Shown here one piece after another: positions 15,435 to 24,102 of a DNA stretch of 41,979 bases. Under the pieces are notes generated by a model. The model was not told where the DNA came from. It saw only the letters and a program-made list of their open reading frames with translations, and made no database searches. The DNA is from Bacteroidota bacterium (lineage in GTDB: Bacteria > Bacteroidota > Bacteroidia > NS11-12g > UBA955), in assembly GCA_027621365.1 (NCBI GenBank), contig JAQCBH010000017.1, forward strand, positions 1 to 41,979, given 5' to 3'. Both the position numbers and the translations under genes were made by a program. Within the stretch, counting starts at the first letter, position 1, and every line of letters begins with the position of its first letter.

Positions 15435-16057
15435 GACCTGAAATCATATCAACGTATTTCCCTTTTTCAGAAAAGCAGCTTTCTCAGATCGACCAATTGT
15501 TCGATTTGTACAGTTTTCACAATGCCCGAGTCAATGTGATTTCGCGCAAGGACATGGACAATTTCTACATTCACCACGTCTTGCACGGCATGGCTATGGC
15601 CAAATATTGTCGCTTTGGTCCAGATGAGGAATTCGTAGACATTGGCACTGGCGGCGGATTTCCCGGCATACCCTTAGCCATCGCCTTCCCTAAAACCCAT
15701 TTCACCTTGTGTGATTCCATTGGAAAGAAGATTAAAGTGGTCAAAACCATTGCCGAAGAACTGGGATTGAAAAACGTCGAGGCCATCCAATCCAGAACCG
15801 AGCAATTGAACCGCAAATTCGATGGAGCAACTGCCAGAGCCGTGGCTCCAGCCAAATCACTCATGGAATGGATGCAAGGTCAATTCAAAGGGGCTCCCCG
15901 CATGTACTTGCTCAAGGGAGGCGATTTGGATCAAGAAGCACAAGACCTGATGCAATTGGCTCCCAATAGCCCTCTGCGAATCCAAGAGCTATCCGAATTG
16001 TACCCCAGCTTGGAGTTTTTTGAAACCAAAAAGCTAATGATCCTAGGTCAGAACTAA
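15428..16057 (+). CDS. rsmG: 16S rRNA (guanine(527)-N7)-methyltransferase RsmG
   Basis: From the ATG at 15428, overlapping the end of the GT2 gene, the protein is 209 residues, the usual length for RsmG. It has the opening helical segment (FSEKQLSQIDQLFDLY), the SAM-binding motif VDIGTGGGFPGIPLAI, and the family ARAVAPAKSL stretch near residue 137. It methylates G527 of 16S rRNA. A longer frame back to 15380 lies within the GT2 coding sequence and is not needed. The stop overlaps that of alaS on the other strand by a few bases, with no room for a terminator. Confidence 0.93.
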   Translation: MVGPEIISTYFPFSEKQLSQIDQLFDLYSFHNARVNVISRKDMDNFYIHHVLHGMAMAKYCRFGPDEEFVDIGTGGGFPGIPLAIAFPKTHFTLCDSIGKKIKVVKTIAEELGLKNVEAIQSRTEQLNRKFDGATARAVAPAKSLMEWMQGQFKGAPRMYLLKGGDLDQEAQDLMQLAPNSPLRIQELSELYPSLEFFETKKLMILGQN

Positions 16058-18678
16058 GCCATGAAGGATTTAGCCTTGTCCAAGGCTTTGTCCAAACCTT
16101 CAACGAGTTTGCCTCCAGCTGTAGCAAAGAAGGGCTGACCTCCGCCACCGCCTTGAATCTCTTTACCGCACTCGCGAACCCATTGAGAGGCATTCCAGCC
16201 CTTTTCAGCCACCCATTTCTCGTCAATGTAAAAGGCCAAACCGGGTTTTGCAGCGGCTTCAAAGGCCAGCAATACCACAGGGTTTTCCAACTCTTGCTTC
16301 AATTGAAAACATAGTTGCTTGGCCGCGTCGGCACTGGGTAAATGCAAGTTGGCTGCCACCAAGGAGATCCCATTGACCTGTTCAGCTGATTGCAACAAAG
16401 ACTGTTTAACCTGTTTGACTTGTTCGGCTTCGAATTGTTCCAGTTGTTTTTTCAGAGCCGACAACTCTTCTTGGGCCTTGTTCCAAGCGGCAATGGGATC
16501 GTTGGGATGGCCCATGGCGGCTTCCAAAGCGCTCAGGCGTGCCAATCGCTCGTTGGTATCACGCATAGCGGCTTCTTGAGTGATGGCTTCAATCCTTCTC
16601 ACTCCAGCTGCTACACTGCTTTCAGCGGTCAATTTGAACAACTGAATGTCTCGGCTATTGGGAACATGCGTTCCTCCACAAAGCTCAATCGAGTATTGGC
16701 GATCAAATACGATAACCCGAACGGAATCACCGTATTTCTCACCAAATAGAGCCATAGCTCCCATTTGTTTGGCTTCTTCAATGGGCATATCTCTCAACTC
16801 CTCCAAGGCCAAGCTGGCTTGAATTTGCTGATTGACCCGGTCTTCAACTCGTTGCAACTCCTGCTCACTGAGCTTGGCAAAGTGAGAGAAATCAAAACGC
16901 AATTGCTTCTCGTTGACCAAAGACCCTTTCTGAGCGACATGGTCACCCAACACTTCGCGCAAGGCAGAGTGCAACAAATGGGTAGCACTGTGGTTGCAGG
17001 ATATGGCTTGACGGCGCGTTGCATCCACCTTCGCCAAAAAGGCTTGATTCGGGTTATTTGGCATCGCATCGCAAATGGCGATGTGCAATTTGTTCTCCTT
17101 CTGGGTATCGAGAATGCGAATCACTTGACCGTCTTCTTGACCGATCAAGGTTCCTGAATCGCCGACCTGCCCGCCGCTTTCAGCATAGAAAGGAGTCTGA
17201 CTCAACACCAGTTGAATTTGTTTCTTTCCTTTGAATTCAACGGTTCTGAATCGGCTGATCGATGTAGTGGATTCCAACTGATCGTAACCGATGAATTCCT
17301 CATCGCTGTCTTGGACGGTATTCCAATCACCTGTTGCCTTGGCGGCATCGGCACGGCTGCGTGATTTCTGCTCTTGCAGAGCGGCTTCAAATCCTTGGGT
17401 ATCGACCTGAAGTCCATTCTCACGGGCAATGAGTTCGGTCAGATCGAAGGGAAAGCCGAAGGTATCGTACAATTCGAAAGCCATGGTCCCTGAAATATGG
17501 GAACCTGGGCTTTGAGCCAAGAAGGAATGAATACGTGACATCCCCGTAGCCAAAGTGCGGAAGAAACTCAACTCCTCTTCGCGAATCACTTTTGAAACAA
17601 AGTCTTGTTGTTGAGCGAGTTCAGGGAAGGCATCGGCGAAGAATTGACTCAAATCGGGCACCAATTCGCACAAAAAGGGTTGTTGCAGATTCAAGTAGCT
17701 GTACCCGTAGCGAACGGCACGGCGCAAGATGCGTCGAATGACATAACCGGCACCGGCGTTGGAAGGCAATTGGCCATCGGCAATGCATAAGGCAACGGCG
17801 CGCACGTGGTCGGCGATGACTCGAAAAGCAATGTCGTTTTCTTCCTTATCGCCATATGAATGGCCACTCAATTGGCCCGTTTTGGCAATGAGGTACTGGA
17901 AAATATCGGTATCGTAGTTGCTGCTTTTACCTTGTATGGCGCGGGTCAAGCGCTCAAAACCCATTCCCGTATCCACGTGTTGGGCAGGCAACTTCACTAG
18001 AGAACCATTGGCCTGGCGATTGAACTCCATGAAAACTAGGTTCCAAATCTCAATCACCTCAGGATGATCTTTATTGACCAAGCTCGCACCATCAACAGCA
18101 GCCCGCTCTTCAGCACTGCGCATGTCAAAGTGAATCTCCGTACAGGGACCACATGGGCCAGTGTCTCCCATTTCCCAGAAGTTGTCTTTCTTGTTGCCGT
18201 TGATGATTCGGTTGGTAGGAACCCACTTTATCCAGCGATCATATGCCTCTTGATCAAAGGGCACATTCGAGGCTGAATCTCCCTCAAAAACCGTAACAAA
18301 CAACTGTTCTTCGGGCAAGCCATAAACTTGGGTTAGCAATTCCCAAGCCCAGTCAATGGCATCGACTTTGAAATAGTCTCCAAAACTCCAGTTGCCCAGC
18401 ATTTCGAACATGGTGTGGTGATAATGGTCATGCCCAACTTCGTCCAAATCGTTGTGCTTGCCGCTAACGCGCAAGCATTTCTGGGTATCGGCTACACGTT
18501 TTTGCGAGGCTTCAGCATTGCCCAAGAAATAGTCTTTGAATTGATTCATGCCCGCATTGGTGAACATCAAGGTGGGATCACCTTTGACCACAATGGGTGC
18601 CGAAGGGACTATTTTATGCCCTTTTTGGGCAAAGAATTCCAAGTATTTGGCCCGTATCTCTGAGCTGCTGATTGCCAT
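16054..18678 (-). CDS. alaS: Alanyl-tRNA synthetase
   Basis: The start is placed at 18678 (MAISSSEIRAKY) since a -7 box (18686-18693) lies 7 nt upstream; the frame extends to 18696 but that start lies within or before the promoter. The 874-residue protein has the class II catalytic core (KHNDLDEVGHDHYHHTMFE near residue 75, GDTGPCGPCTEIHFD near 160), the editing domain with HSATHLLH (near 562) and CGGTH (near 660), and a C-terminal C-Ala domain with a glycine-rich GGGGGQP segment (about 843). It charges tRNA-Ala and edits mischarged Ser and Gly. It is monocistronic as far as can be seen. Confidence 0.97.
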   Translation of the reverse strand: MAISSSEIRAKYLEFFAQKGHKIVPSAPIVVKGDPTLMFTNAGMNQFKDYFLGNAEASQKRVADTQKCLRVSGKHNDLDEVGHDHYHHTMFEMLGNWSFGDYFKVDAIDWAWELLTQVYGLPEEQLFVTVFEGDSASNVPFDQEAYDRWIKWVPTNRIINGNKKDNFWEMGDTGPCGPCTEIHFDMRSAEERAAVDGASLVNKDHPEVIEIWNLVFMEFNRQANGSLVKLPAQHVDTGMGFERLTRAIQGKSSNYDTDIFQYLIAKTGQLSGHSYGDKEENDIAFRVIADHVRAVALCIADGQLPSNAGAGYVIRRILRRAVRYGYSYLNLQQPFLCELVPDLSQFFADAFPELAQQQDFVSKVIREEELSFFRTLATGMSRIHSFLAQSPGSHISGTMAFELYDTFGFPFDLTELIARENGLQVDTQGFEAALQEQKSRSRADAAKATGDWNTVQDSDEEFIGYDQLESTTSISRFRTVEFKGKKQIQLVLSQTPFYAESGGQVGDSGTLIGQEDGQVIRILDTQKENKLHIAICDAMPNNPNQAFLAKVDATRRQAISCNHSATHLLHSALREVLGDHVAQKGSLVNEKQLRFDFSHFAKLSEQELQRVEDRVNQQIQASLALEELRDMPIEEAKQMGAMALFGEKYGDSVRVIVFDRQYSIELCGGTHVPNSRDIQLFKLTAESSVAAGVRRIEAITQEAAMRDTNERLARLSALEAAMGHPNDPIAAWNKAQEELSALKKQLEQFEAEQVKQVKQSLLQSAEQVNGISLVAANLHLPSADAAKQLCFQLKQELENPVVLLAFEAAAKPGLAFYIDEKWVAEKGWNASQWVRECGKEIQGGGGGQPFFATAGGKLVEGLDKALDKAKSFMA

Positions 18679-18685
18679 ACGGCTG

Positions 18686-18693
18686 CAAAGATA
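18686..18693 (-). promoter_or_regulatory. -7 box of alaS
   Basis: TATCTTTG on the minus strand matches TAnnTTTG exactly and ends 7 nt before the ATG at 18678. The message should carry almost no leader. Confidence 0.65.
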
Positions 18694-18713
18694 CACAAGG
18701 GCCCTTGCCTACT

Positions 18714-18738
18714 AAAAAAAAAGGCACCCGAAGGTGCC
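18714..18738 (-). terminator. Rho-independent terminator of pckA
   Basis: On the minus strand GGCACC, a TTCG tetraloop and GGTGCC are followed by nine T residues. It lies 27 nt after the pckA stop and ahead of the alaS promoter. Confidence 0.88.
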
Positions 18739-18764
18739 CTTTCAAAGGAGCTTGTGCAAAGGCT

Positions 18765-20357
18765 TTAAGCTTGAGCTCTCATCACAGGAGCAGCAGCCTT
18801 GATTTCTTCGCTGGAGCCTTCTGCAAATTTTTCAAAATTGTCATTGAACAACTGAGCCAATTTATCGCATTGAGCATCATAAGCATCAGAATCAGCCCAA
18901 GTATGACGAGGATTCAACAACTCAGTCGGCACATTAGGACATGATTCGGGCATGTATACACCAAAGACAGGGTGCTGCTCAAAGCTACCCACCAACTCTC
19001 CTTCCAAAGCGGCAGTGATCATAGCGCGGGTGTACTTCAATTTCATGCGCTCGCCTACTCCGTAAGGGCCTCCGGTCCAACCCGTGTTGACCAACCAAAC
19101 ATTGATATGGGAATTTTGCTTGAGTTTTTCACCCAACATTTGGGCGTATTTGGCGGGATGCAAGGGCAAAAAGGCTTGACCAAAGCAGGCGGAGAAGGTC
19201 GCCTGTGGCTCTGTGACACCGGCTTCTGTTCCCGCTACCTTGGCTGTGTATCCGCTGATGAAATGATACATGGCTTGATCGGGGCTCAATTTGCTAATGG
19301 GAGGCAGTACACCAAAGGCATCAGCCGTCAAGAAGAAGATGTTCTCGGGTGCTTTGCCTATAGAAGGAATGGCTATGCCATCGATGTGGTCGATGGGGTA
19401 AGCCACTCGGGTGTTTTCCGTCACGCTGATGTCCTCGTAATTCGGAACATCAGAACCTTCGAAGAAACGAACGTTCTCCACCAAGGCTCCCGGCTTGATG
19501 GCATTCCAGATTTGGGGTTCTTTTTCTTCGGTCAATCCCACGCACTTGGCGTAGCACCCCCCTTCAAAGTTGAACACCGTATCCTGGCTCCAACCGTGTT
19601 CGTCATCGCCAATCAAAGCGCGCTGAGGGTCTGCAGACAAAGTGGTTTTACCCGTACCTGACAGACCAAAGAACACCGCTGTATCTCCTTTTTGACCTAT
19701 GTTGGTACTGCAGTGCATGGACAATACTCCACGCTCTTGGGGCAAGATGTAATTCAAGACCCCGAAAATTCCTTTCTTGATTTCACCGGTGTAACCGCTG
19801 CCTCCAATCAAAATGATCTTACGACTCATGGATACTATGGTAAAGTTATGCTGACGTGTACCGTCTCTTTGCGGGTCAGCCATGAAACTCGGCACGGCCA
19901 AAATCAACCACTCAGTCGGCGCCGAAGCAACTTCTGCCTCACTGGGGCGCAGAAACAAGTTCTTGGCGAACAGGTTCTGGTAGGCGCTTTCTGTAATCAC
20001 CTGAATGTTCAAACGATATTCATCATCAGCACAGGCATAGGCGTGACGTGAATACAAGGCCTTGCCCTCCAAATGCTCACACATGCGAGCCAACAAAGCA
20101 TCGAACTTCTCAGGCTCGAAGGCTTGGTTGACGGGACCCCACCAAACAGTATCGGCGGTGAGCTCGTCTTTCACCATAAACTTGTCTTTGGGGCTGCGAC
20201 CGGTAAACTCACCGGTATCAGCGGCCAAAGCACCTTTGTCTGTGAGTCGGCCTTCGCCTGTTGAAATCGCCAAGTCAATTAATTCTTGGGTGCTTAGATT
20301 GTCATAAACCTGGTTGGCTCGGTTTTTAATTCCCGCAATCAGTTCGGCATTATTCAT
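18765..20357 (-). CDS. pckA: Phosphoenolpyruvate carboxykinase (ATP)
   Basis: At 530 residues this has the normal length of ATP-dependent PEP carboxykinase, which makes PEP from oxaloacetate in gluconeogenesis. It shows FTGRSPKDKF near residue 51, the P-loop GLSGTGKTTLSADP near 235, the metal-binding IGDDEHGW near 254, and the TWADSDAYD-type C-terminus near 487. An exact -7 box at 20387-20394 gives a leader of roughly 25 nt, and a strong terminator follows, so the gene stands alone. A 5-bp dyad (CCCGA/TCGGG, 20396-20409) just upstream of the -7 box could be a regulator site. Confidence 0.97.
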   Translation of the reverse strand: MNNAELIAGIKNRANQVYDNLSTQELIDLAISTGEGRLTDKGALAADTGEFTGRSPKDKFMVKDELTADTVWWGPVNQAFEPEKFDALLARMCEHLEGKALYSRHAYACADDEYRLNIQVITESAYQNLFAKNLFLRPSEAEVASAPTEWLILAVPSFMADPQRDGTRQHNFTIVSMSRKIILIGGSGYTGEIKKGIFGVLNYILPQERGVLSMHCSTNIGQKGDTAVFFGLSGTGKTTLSADPQRALIGDDEHGWSQDTVFNFEGGCYAKCVGLTEEKEPQIWNAIKPGALVENVRFFEGSDVPNYEDISVTENTRVAYPIDHIDGIAIPSIGKAPENIFFLTADAFGVLPPISKLSPDQAMYHFISGYTAKVAGTEAGVTEPQATFSACFGQAFLPLHPAKYAQMLGEKLKQNSHINVWLVNTGWTGGPYGVGERMKLKYTRAMITAALEGELVGSFEQHPVFGVYMPESCPNVPTELLNPRHTWADSDAYDAQCDKLAQLFNDNFEKFAEGSSEEIKAAAPVMRAQA

Positions 20358-20386
20358 GAAGAATCAGATAAATTTGAATACAGGTA

Positions 20387-20394
20387 CAAAGGTA
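20387..20394 (-). promoter_or_regulatory. -7 box of pckA
   Basis: TACCTTTG on the minus strand, exact match, 29 nt before the ATG. Flanking GGTAC/GTACC bases give local symmetry around it. Confidence 0.6.
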
Positions 20395-20545
20395 CCCCGA
20401 GCAATCGGGCTACTGCCTACTTCGCAACCGCAAACAACCTTTTGACTTACGCACAGATAAAACACCAAAATTGAAGCCTCAATTCCCCCCTAGACATTTG
20501 AAAACCTTGAATTTAAACCCATCGACATCTACTAAAAGTGTTTTC

Positions 20546-21238
20546 ATGACACTTCGCAGGTTGTGCATTATTTTTTTGTTATTCTTTTCCCAAATTTGTC
20601 GGCTTGGGGCCCAATCTTACTCCGTAAATTGGACTCGAGATGCCAGCATTTGGGGCGTTTCCGCTCTTCATTACGCCATCAATAAGCAATGGGAAAATAG
20701 AGTACCCATTGAAGGGAACTATTGGCGTATCATTGGCATTGACAAATGGGCCCCGACTGAATTGCGCAAACCCTATGCTTGGGCCTCTGACAATACCAAA
20801 ACCGCTTGCTTTGCCAGCTTCGCGGCCATGGGCTTCTTTTTACCAACTCAGGATCGCATTCAATACTGGCAAATAGGCGCCCAGAATGTGCTCATTGCGG
20901 GCAATATCACCCAAAGCATCAAATTGACAGCCCGACGAGCTAGACCCTTCAATCAACCTGGCTATTCATACGATCACCGGGATCAATTTTATAGCTTCAT
21001 CAGCGGCCATAGTTCGACCACCGCGGCGGCTGCAACCACCGCCATTTTGGCCATGCGTTCTCAACCCGATTTGAAGATGGCCGCCAATGTCATTGCCATC
21101 GGCTCTGGAGCCTTAGCCCTTAGCACCGCGACCTTGCGTGTAGCTGCCGGCAAGCATTACCCCACAGACATTTTAGCGGGTATGGCTTTGGGAGTGGGAA
21201 TCGCCGTTTTAAACCAAGCCATTCATGAACGTTTCTAA
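20546..21238 (+). CDS. Exported PAP2-superfamily phosphatase
   Basis: The ATG at 20546 starts a signal peptide (MTLRRLCIIFLLFFSQICRLGA); a longer frame begins with TTG at 20471 and adds 25 soluble residues. The three PAP2 motifs are present: KLTARRARP, SGHSS and RVAAGKHYPTD, with the His of SGH and the final His/Asp as catalytic residues. The family removes phosphate from lipid phosphates such as undecaprenyl or phosphatidylglycerol phosphate. It overlaps msrA by 14 nt, so both are one transcript. The substrate is unknown. Confidence 0.87.
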   Translation: MTLRRLCIIFLLFFSQICRLGAQSYSVNWTRDASIWGVSALHYAINKQWENRVPIEGNYWRIIGIDKWAPTELRKPYAWASDNTKTACFASFAAMGFFLPTQDRIQYWQIGAQNVLIAGNITQSIKLTARRARPFNQPGYSYDHRDQFYSFISGHSSTTAAAATTAILAMRSQPDLKMAANVIAIGSGALALSTATLRVAAGKHYPTDILAGMALGVGIAVLNQAIHERF

Positions 21239-21842
21239 ACTTTTTCTCTGTCTATTTGCTATAGTTTCATGTCAATCATCTACTGCCATGCAAGATCCTA
21301 AACCCACATTGAGTCATGCCGTACTAGCCGGCGGATGTTTTTGGTGCCTAGATGCGGTTTATCGCGAAATGAATGGCGTTGAAAATGTCATCAGCGGTTA
21401 CAGCAACGGCTTGGTCAAGAATCCGACCTATCGAGAAGTATGCACCGGTAGAACGGGCTGTGCCGAAGTAGTTCGCATTGAATACGACAGCAGCGTAGTT
21501 AGCTATGCCGAATTGTTAGAAGTCTTTTGGCGCATTCACAATCCTACGACCTTGAACCGTCAAGGAAACGATGTAGGTACCCAATACCGCAGCGGTATTT
21601 TCTATGAAACTGAAGAACAACGATTGCTGGCCATTGCCAGTAAGGAAGCCGTAGAAGAATCGGGATTGTGGTCAGACCCTGTGGTGACCGTGATTGAACC
21701 CTTGATGGACTTCTCAGTGGCCGAAGACTATCACCAAGACTATTATCGTCAAAACCCAAACCAACCGTACTGCACCTTTGTGGTTGGCGAGAAAGTAAAG
21801 AAATTCAAGGAGCTCTTTGCCGAAAAGCAAAAGGCTCACTAA
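21225..21842 (+). CDS. msrA: Lipoprotein-type peptide-methionine (S)-S-oxide reductase
   Basis: The 205-residue protein has the MsrA active site GGCFWC with catalytic Cys38, the SGYSNG stretch, and EDYHQDYY near the C-terminus. The first 16 residues form a lipoprotein signal (FAIVSC, lipid on Cys16), so the enzyme should be anchored in the envelope and repair oxidised periplasmic or surface proteins. Overlap with the PAP2 gene upstream means translational coupling. It converges with the SUI1 gene, with stops overlapping by 4 bp. Confidence 0.93.
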   Translation: MNVSKLFLCLFAIVSCQSSTAMQDPKPTLSHAVLAGGCFWCLDAVYREMNGVENVISGYSNGLVKNPTYREVCTGRTGCAEVVRIEYDSSVVSYAELLEVFWRIHNPTTLNRQGNDVGTQYRSGIFYETEEQRLLAIASKEAVEESGLWSDPVVTVIEPLMDFSVAEDYHQDYYRQNPNQPYCTFVVGEKVKKFKELFAEKQKAH

Positions 21843-22162
21843 CCTTTGGTCTTGTACCCTTGGGCTTGCAAATGCTGGCGCAATTTGTCCAGAATATCGC
21901 CCTGAATCATAATATCGCCATCTTTCGATGAACCACCGGTTCCAAAGTAATTCTTGAGCTTTCTCTCCAAAGCTTTGAGATCATCTGAGCGGCCAACAAA
22001 GTCCTTGACCACTACGCAAGGTTTGCCATTTCGCACTTCGCGGCGAACATACAACCGTTGTTGGTCAGGAGCTAGGGTTTCGGGCTCTTGCTCCGACTCG
22101 TATATATAATCGGGATTGGTACTGTAAACGACGCCGTTTTTGCCTTTGTTCTTGTTGCTCAT
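21839..22162 (-). CDS. SUI1/eIF1-like translation factor (YciH family)
   Basis: The 107-residue protein carries the SUI1 fold: RLYVRREVRNGKPCVVVKDF, then LERKLKNYFGTGGSSKDG and IMIQGD. These match bacterial YciH, a homologue of eukaryotic eIF1 that affects start-codon and initiator-tRNA fidelity. It is the last gene of the gldB operon; its ATG overlaps the SDR stop by 4 bp. A possible link to the many leaderless messages in this genome is speculation. Confidence 0.9.
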   Translation of the reverse strand: MSNKNKGKNGVVYSTNPDYIYESEQEPETLAPDQQRLYVRREVRNGKPCVVVKDFVGRSDDLKALERKLKNYFGTGGSSKDGDIMIQGDILDKLRQHLQAQGYKTKG

Positions 22163-22926
22163 GACTGGGTGTTTCTATGAATGACAGATGCCTGAGGCTG
22201 AGCTTGAGGCATTATGACCAAATCGTTGATATTGACATGCTTGGGTCGGCTCAATACCCAAGAAATGGCCTCTGCAATGTCTCGGGCTACCAGATTTTCA
22301 AACCCGTCGTATACACTGCTAGCCCGCCGGGAATCGCCTTCGAACCGAACCAGACTGAATTCAGTTTCTACGGCCCCTGGGTGAATGCCACAAACGCGAA
22401 TGCCTACCGGAGCCAACTCCAAGCGCATGGCCTGGGTTAGCGCATCGACCGCATGCTTGGAAGCGCAGTAAACATTCCCATTATCATAGACCTGTTTGCC
22501 AGCGATGGAACCAATGTTTATGATGTCGCCTCTACCCCGCTCCCGCATGCCTTGTGCTACGGCCTTGCTCATGTACAGCAAGCCCTTTACATTGGTATCC
22601 AACATGGTGTTCCAATGCTCCAAAGAACCATCATAAAACTTCGACAAACCCAATGCCAGACCGGCATTATTCACCAAAACCTGAATGTCTTTCCAATTCT
22701 CTGGCAAATCGTTCACAAAGCGCTCACAGGCCTCAGGGTCACGAACATCAAAACTAGCCTGCAAGACCTCGCCATCTCCTGCACTCAAATCCAGAACCAA
22801 ATCGTTCAAGCGCTTTGAGCGTCGACCGGTGATGATCAGTCGGTATCCATCTTGAAACAACAATTGAGCGGTAGCACGGCCAATGCCGCTGGTCGCTCCA
22901 GTAATCAATGCAATGGGCTTAGACAT
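22159..22926 (-). CDS. Short-chain dehydrogenase/reductase (YdfG-like)
   Basis: The protein (about 255 residues) has TGATSGIG for NADP(H) binding, NNAGLAL, the catalytic Ser in INIGSIAGK, and YCASK (Tyr/Lys). The GIHPGAVETEFS stretch follows. The pattern is closest to YdfG-type SDRs that reduce 3-hydroxy acids such as L-allo-threonine or serine; the true substrate is not known. The frame extends two residues further (MPMSKP) to 22932; MSKP at 22926 is chosen as the commoner type of start. It overlaps both neighbours by a few bases. Confidence 0.88.
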   Translation of the reverse strand: MSKPIALITGATSGIGRATAQLLFQDGYRLIITGRRSKRLNDLVLDLSAGDGEVLQASFDVRDPEACERFVNDLPENWKDIQVLVNNAGLALGLSKFYDGSLEHWNTMLDTNVKGLLYMSKAVAQGMRERGRGDIINIGSIAGKQVYDNGNVYCASKHAVDALTQAMRLELAPVGIRVCGIHPGAVETEFSLVRFEGDSRRASSVYDGFENLVARDIAEAISWVLSRPKHVNINDLVIMPQAQPQASVIHRNTQS

Positions 22927-23656
22927 GGGCAATGGCGATCATATTGGGACTAAACAAAACTCCTTTCGTGCTACGACCCGTTGCAAACAAAGTCGCCTTT
23001 CGAATCAAGACATGAAGGCCATACAAAGGCTTTCTCAAGCATTCTTTCAAGGCACTTTGAGACGACATATCGGAAGGCACGATCTCAACGTGCCTAAATC
23101 CGACGGCTAACAAAACTTGCTCTAAACTCGAAGCATTCAAACGATTCTCATGGGTAAAATCACCGTGCGCAAACACTGAAGCCAAGCTGGAATCCATATT
23201 CGGCGTGCGAAGAATAAACCTACCGTTTTTCTTTAAGCTACTCTTAATAACTTGAAGCAAGTCAACCAATTCATCTTTGTTGAAATGTTCAATAATATCG
23301 GCAGCCAGCACCAAGTCCCACTGGGAGGAAGCTTTTTTGAGATGAACCAATGCATCGCCTTCCTGAACTTCTTGCAATCCCCAGGCATGGGCTTGAGCCA
23401 CTTGTTCGGGCGAAAGATCCATTCCAATAAGGCGATGAAAGCCTTCTTCTTTCAATACGGCGAGCAGAGAACCTGATCCGCAGCCCAAATCAAAGACTTC
23501 AGCTTCGGTTGAAATAGAACGCAGCAAGGGCTTGATTTCCTTTCGAAAACGGCTTTTTTCACGCTCATGCAAACTCTTGGCATCTGTATGGGCCGCTCGA
23601 CCACTTTGTGTGCTGTGATAATTGGCGTACAAAACCGACCGGTAATTCACACTCAT
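22919..23656 (-). CDS. Class I SAM-dependent methyltransferase
   Basis: The 245-residue protein has motif I as VFDLGCGSGSLLAVL near residue 55, an acidic strand end (LIGMDLS) near 77, and DLVLAADIIEH near 114, as in UbiG/Methyltransf_11-type enzymes. The C-terminal part (LRTPNMDSS) is typical of enzymes acting on small molecules or lipids. The substrate is unknown. Its ATG overlaps the thioesterase stop by 4 bp, so it is translated with it. Confidence 0.85.
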   Translation of the reverse strand: MSVNYRSVLYANYHSTQSGRAAHTDAKSLHEREKSRFRKEIKPLLRSISTEAEVFDLGCGSGSLLAVLKEEGFHRLIGMDLSPEQVAQAHAWGLQEVQEGDALVHLKKASSQWDLVLAADIIEHFNKDELVDLLQVIKSSLKKNGRFILRTPNMDSSLASVFAHGDFTHENRLNASSLEQVLLAVGFRHVEIVPSDMSSQSALKECLRKPLYGLHVLIRKATLFATGRSTKGVLFSPNMIAIAHV

Positions 23657-24102
23657 GGGTTTTGATTTTTAAGGGGTATGTCAACGGCAATCATCAAAGA
23701 GGTCGCCGTACCCACCAAGCGATCTTCGCCATCGGGTTGAACATCGTACAACTCTCCTTCACAAAACAACAGGTTTTGCCCGGCTTTGCGCACCCGTCCA
23801 ATCGCTTTCACACGAGCGCTGACAGAGGGGTTTAAGTAAGAAATTTTCAACTCGGCTGTTACAACATTCTTGCCAACGGGGGCCTGGGTATAAGCTGCGA
23901 TGCCCGTTGAAACATCCAACAGTGAAGCCGTTACTCCACCATGCAAAAACCCGGTGTGCTGCAAATGCCTTTCTTCCACATCTAGCCAAACCTCTGCATA
24001 CCCTTCTCTCAGTTCCCCTAGATTCATTCCCAGGTGATGGACAAAATGGTTCTCTTTGAGCCGAGAATCCATGTACGCTTTCAATTCGTTTAGGTCTTTC
24101 AT
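23653..24102 (-). CDS. PaaI-type hotdog thioesterase
   Basis: The start is 24102, where TAATG shares the last base of the gldB stop; the frame back to 24246 lies inside gldB. The 149-residue protein has the hotdog signature HTGFLHGGVTASLLDVSTG (about residues 47-65), with the Gly-Gly and Asp typical of PaaI-like acyl-CoA thioesterases. It should hydrolyse aromatic or medium acyl-CoA. In many Flavobacteriia the gene behind gldB is gldC; here this enzyme takes that place, and no GldC-like sequence is in the operon. Confidence 0.88.
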   Translation of the reverse strand: MKDLNELKAYMDSRLKENHFVHHLGMNLGELREGYAEVWLDVEERHLQHTGFLHGGVTASLLDVSTGIAAYTQAPVGKNVVTAELKISYLNPSVSARVKAIGRVRKAGQNLLFCEGELYDVQPDGEDRLVGTATSLMIAVDIPLKNQNP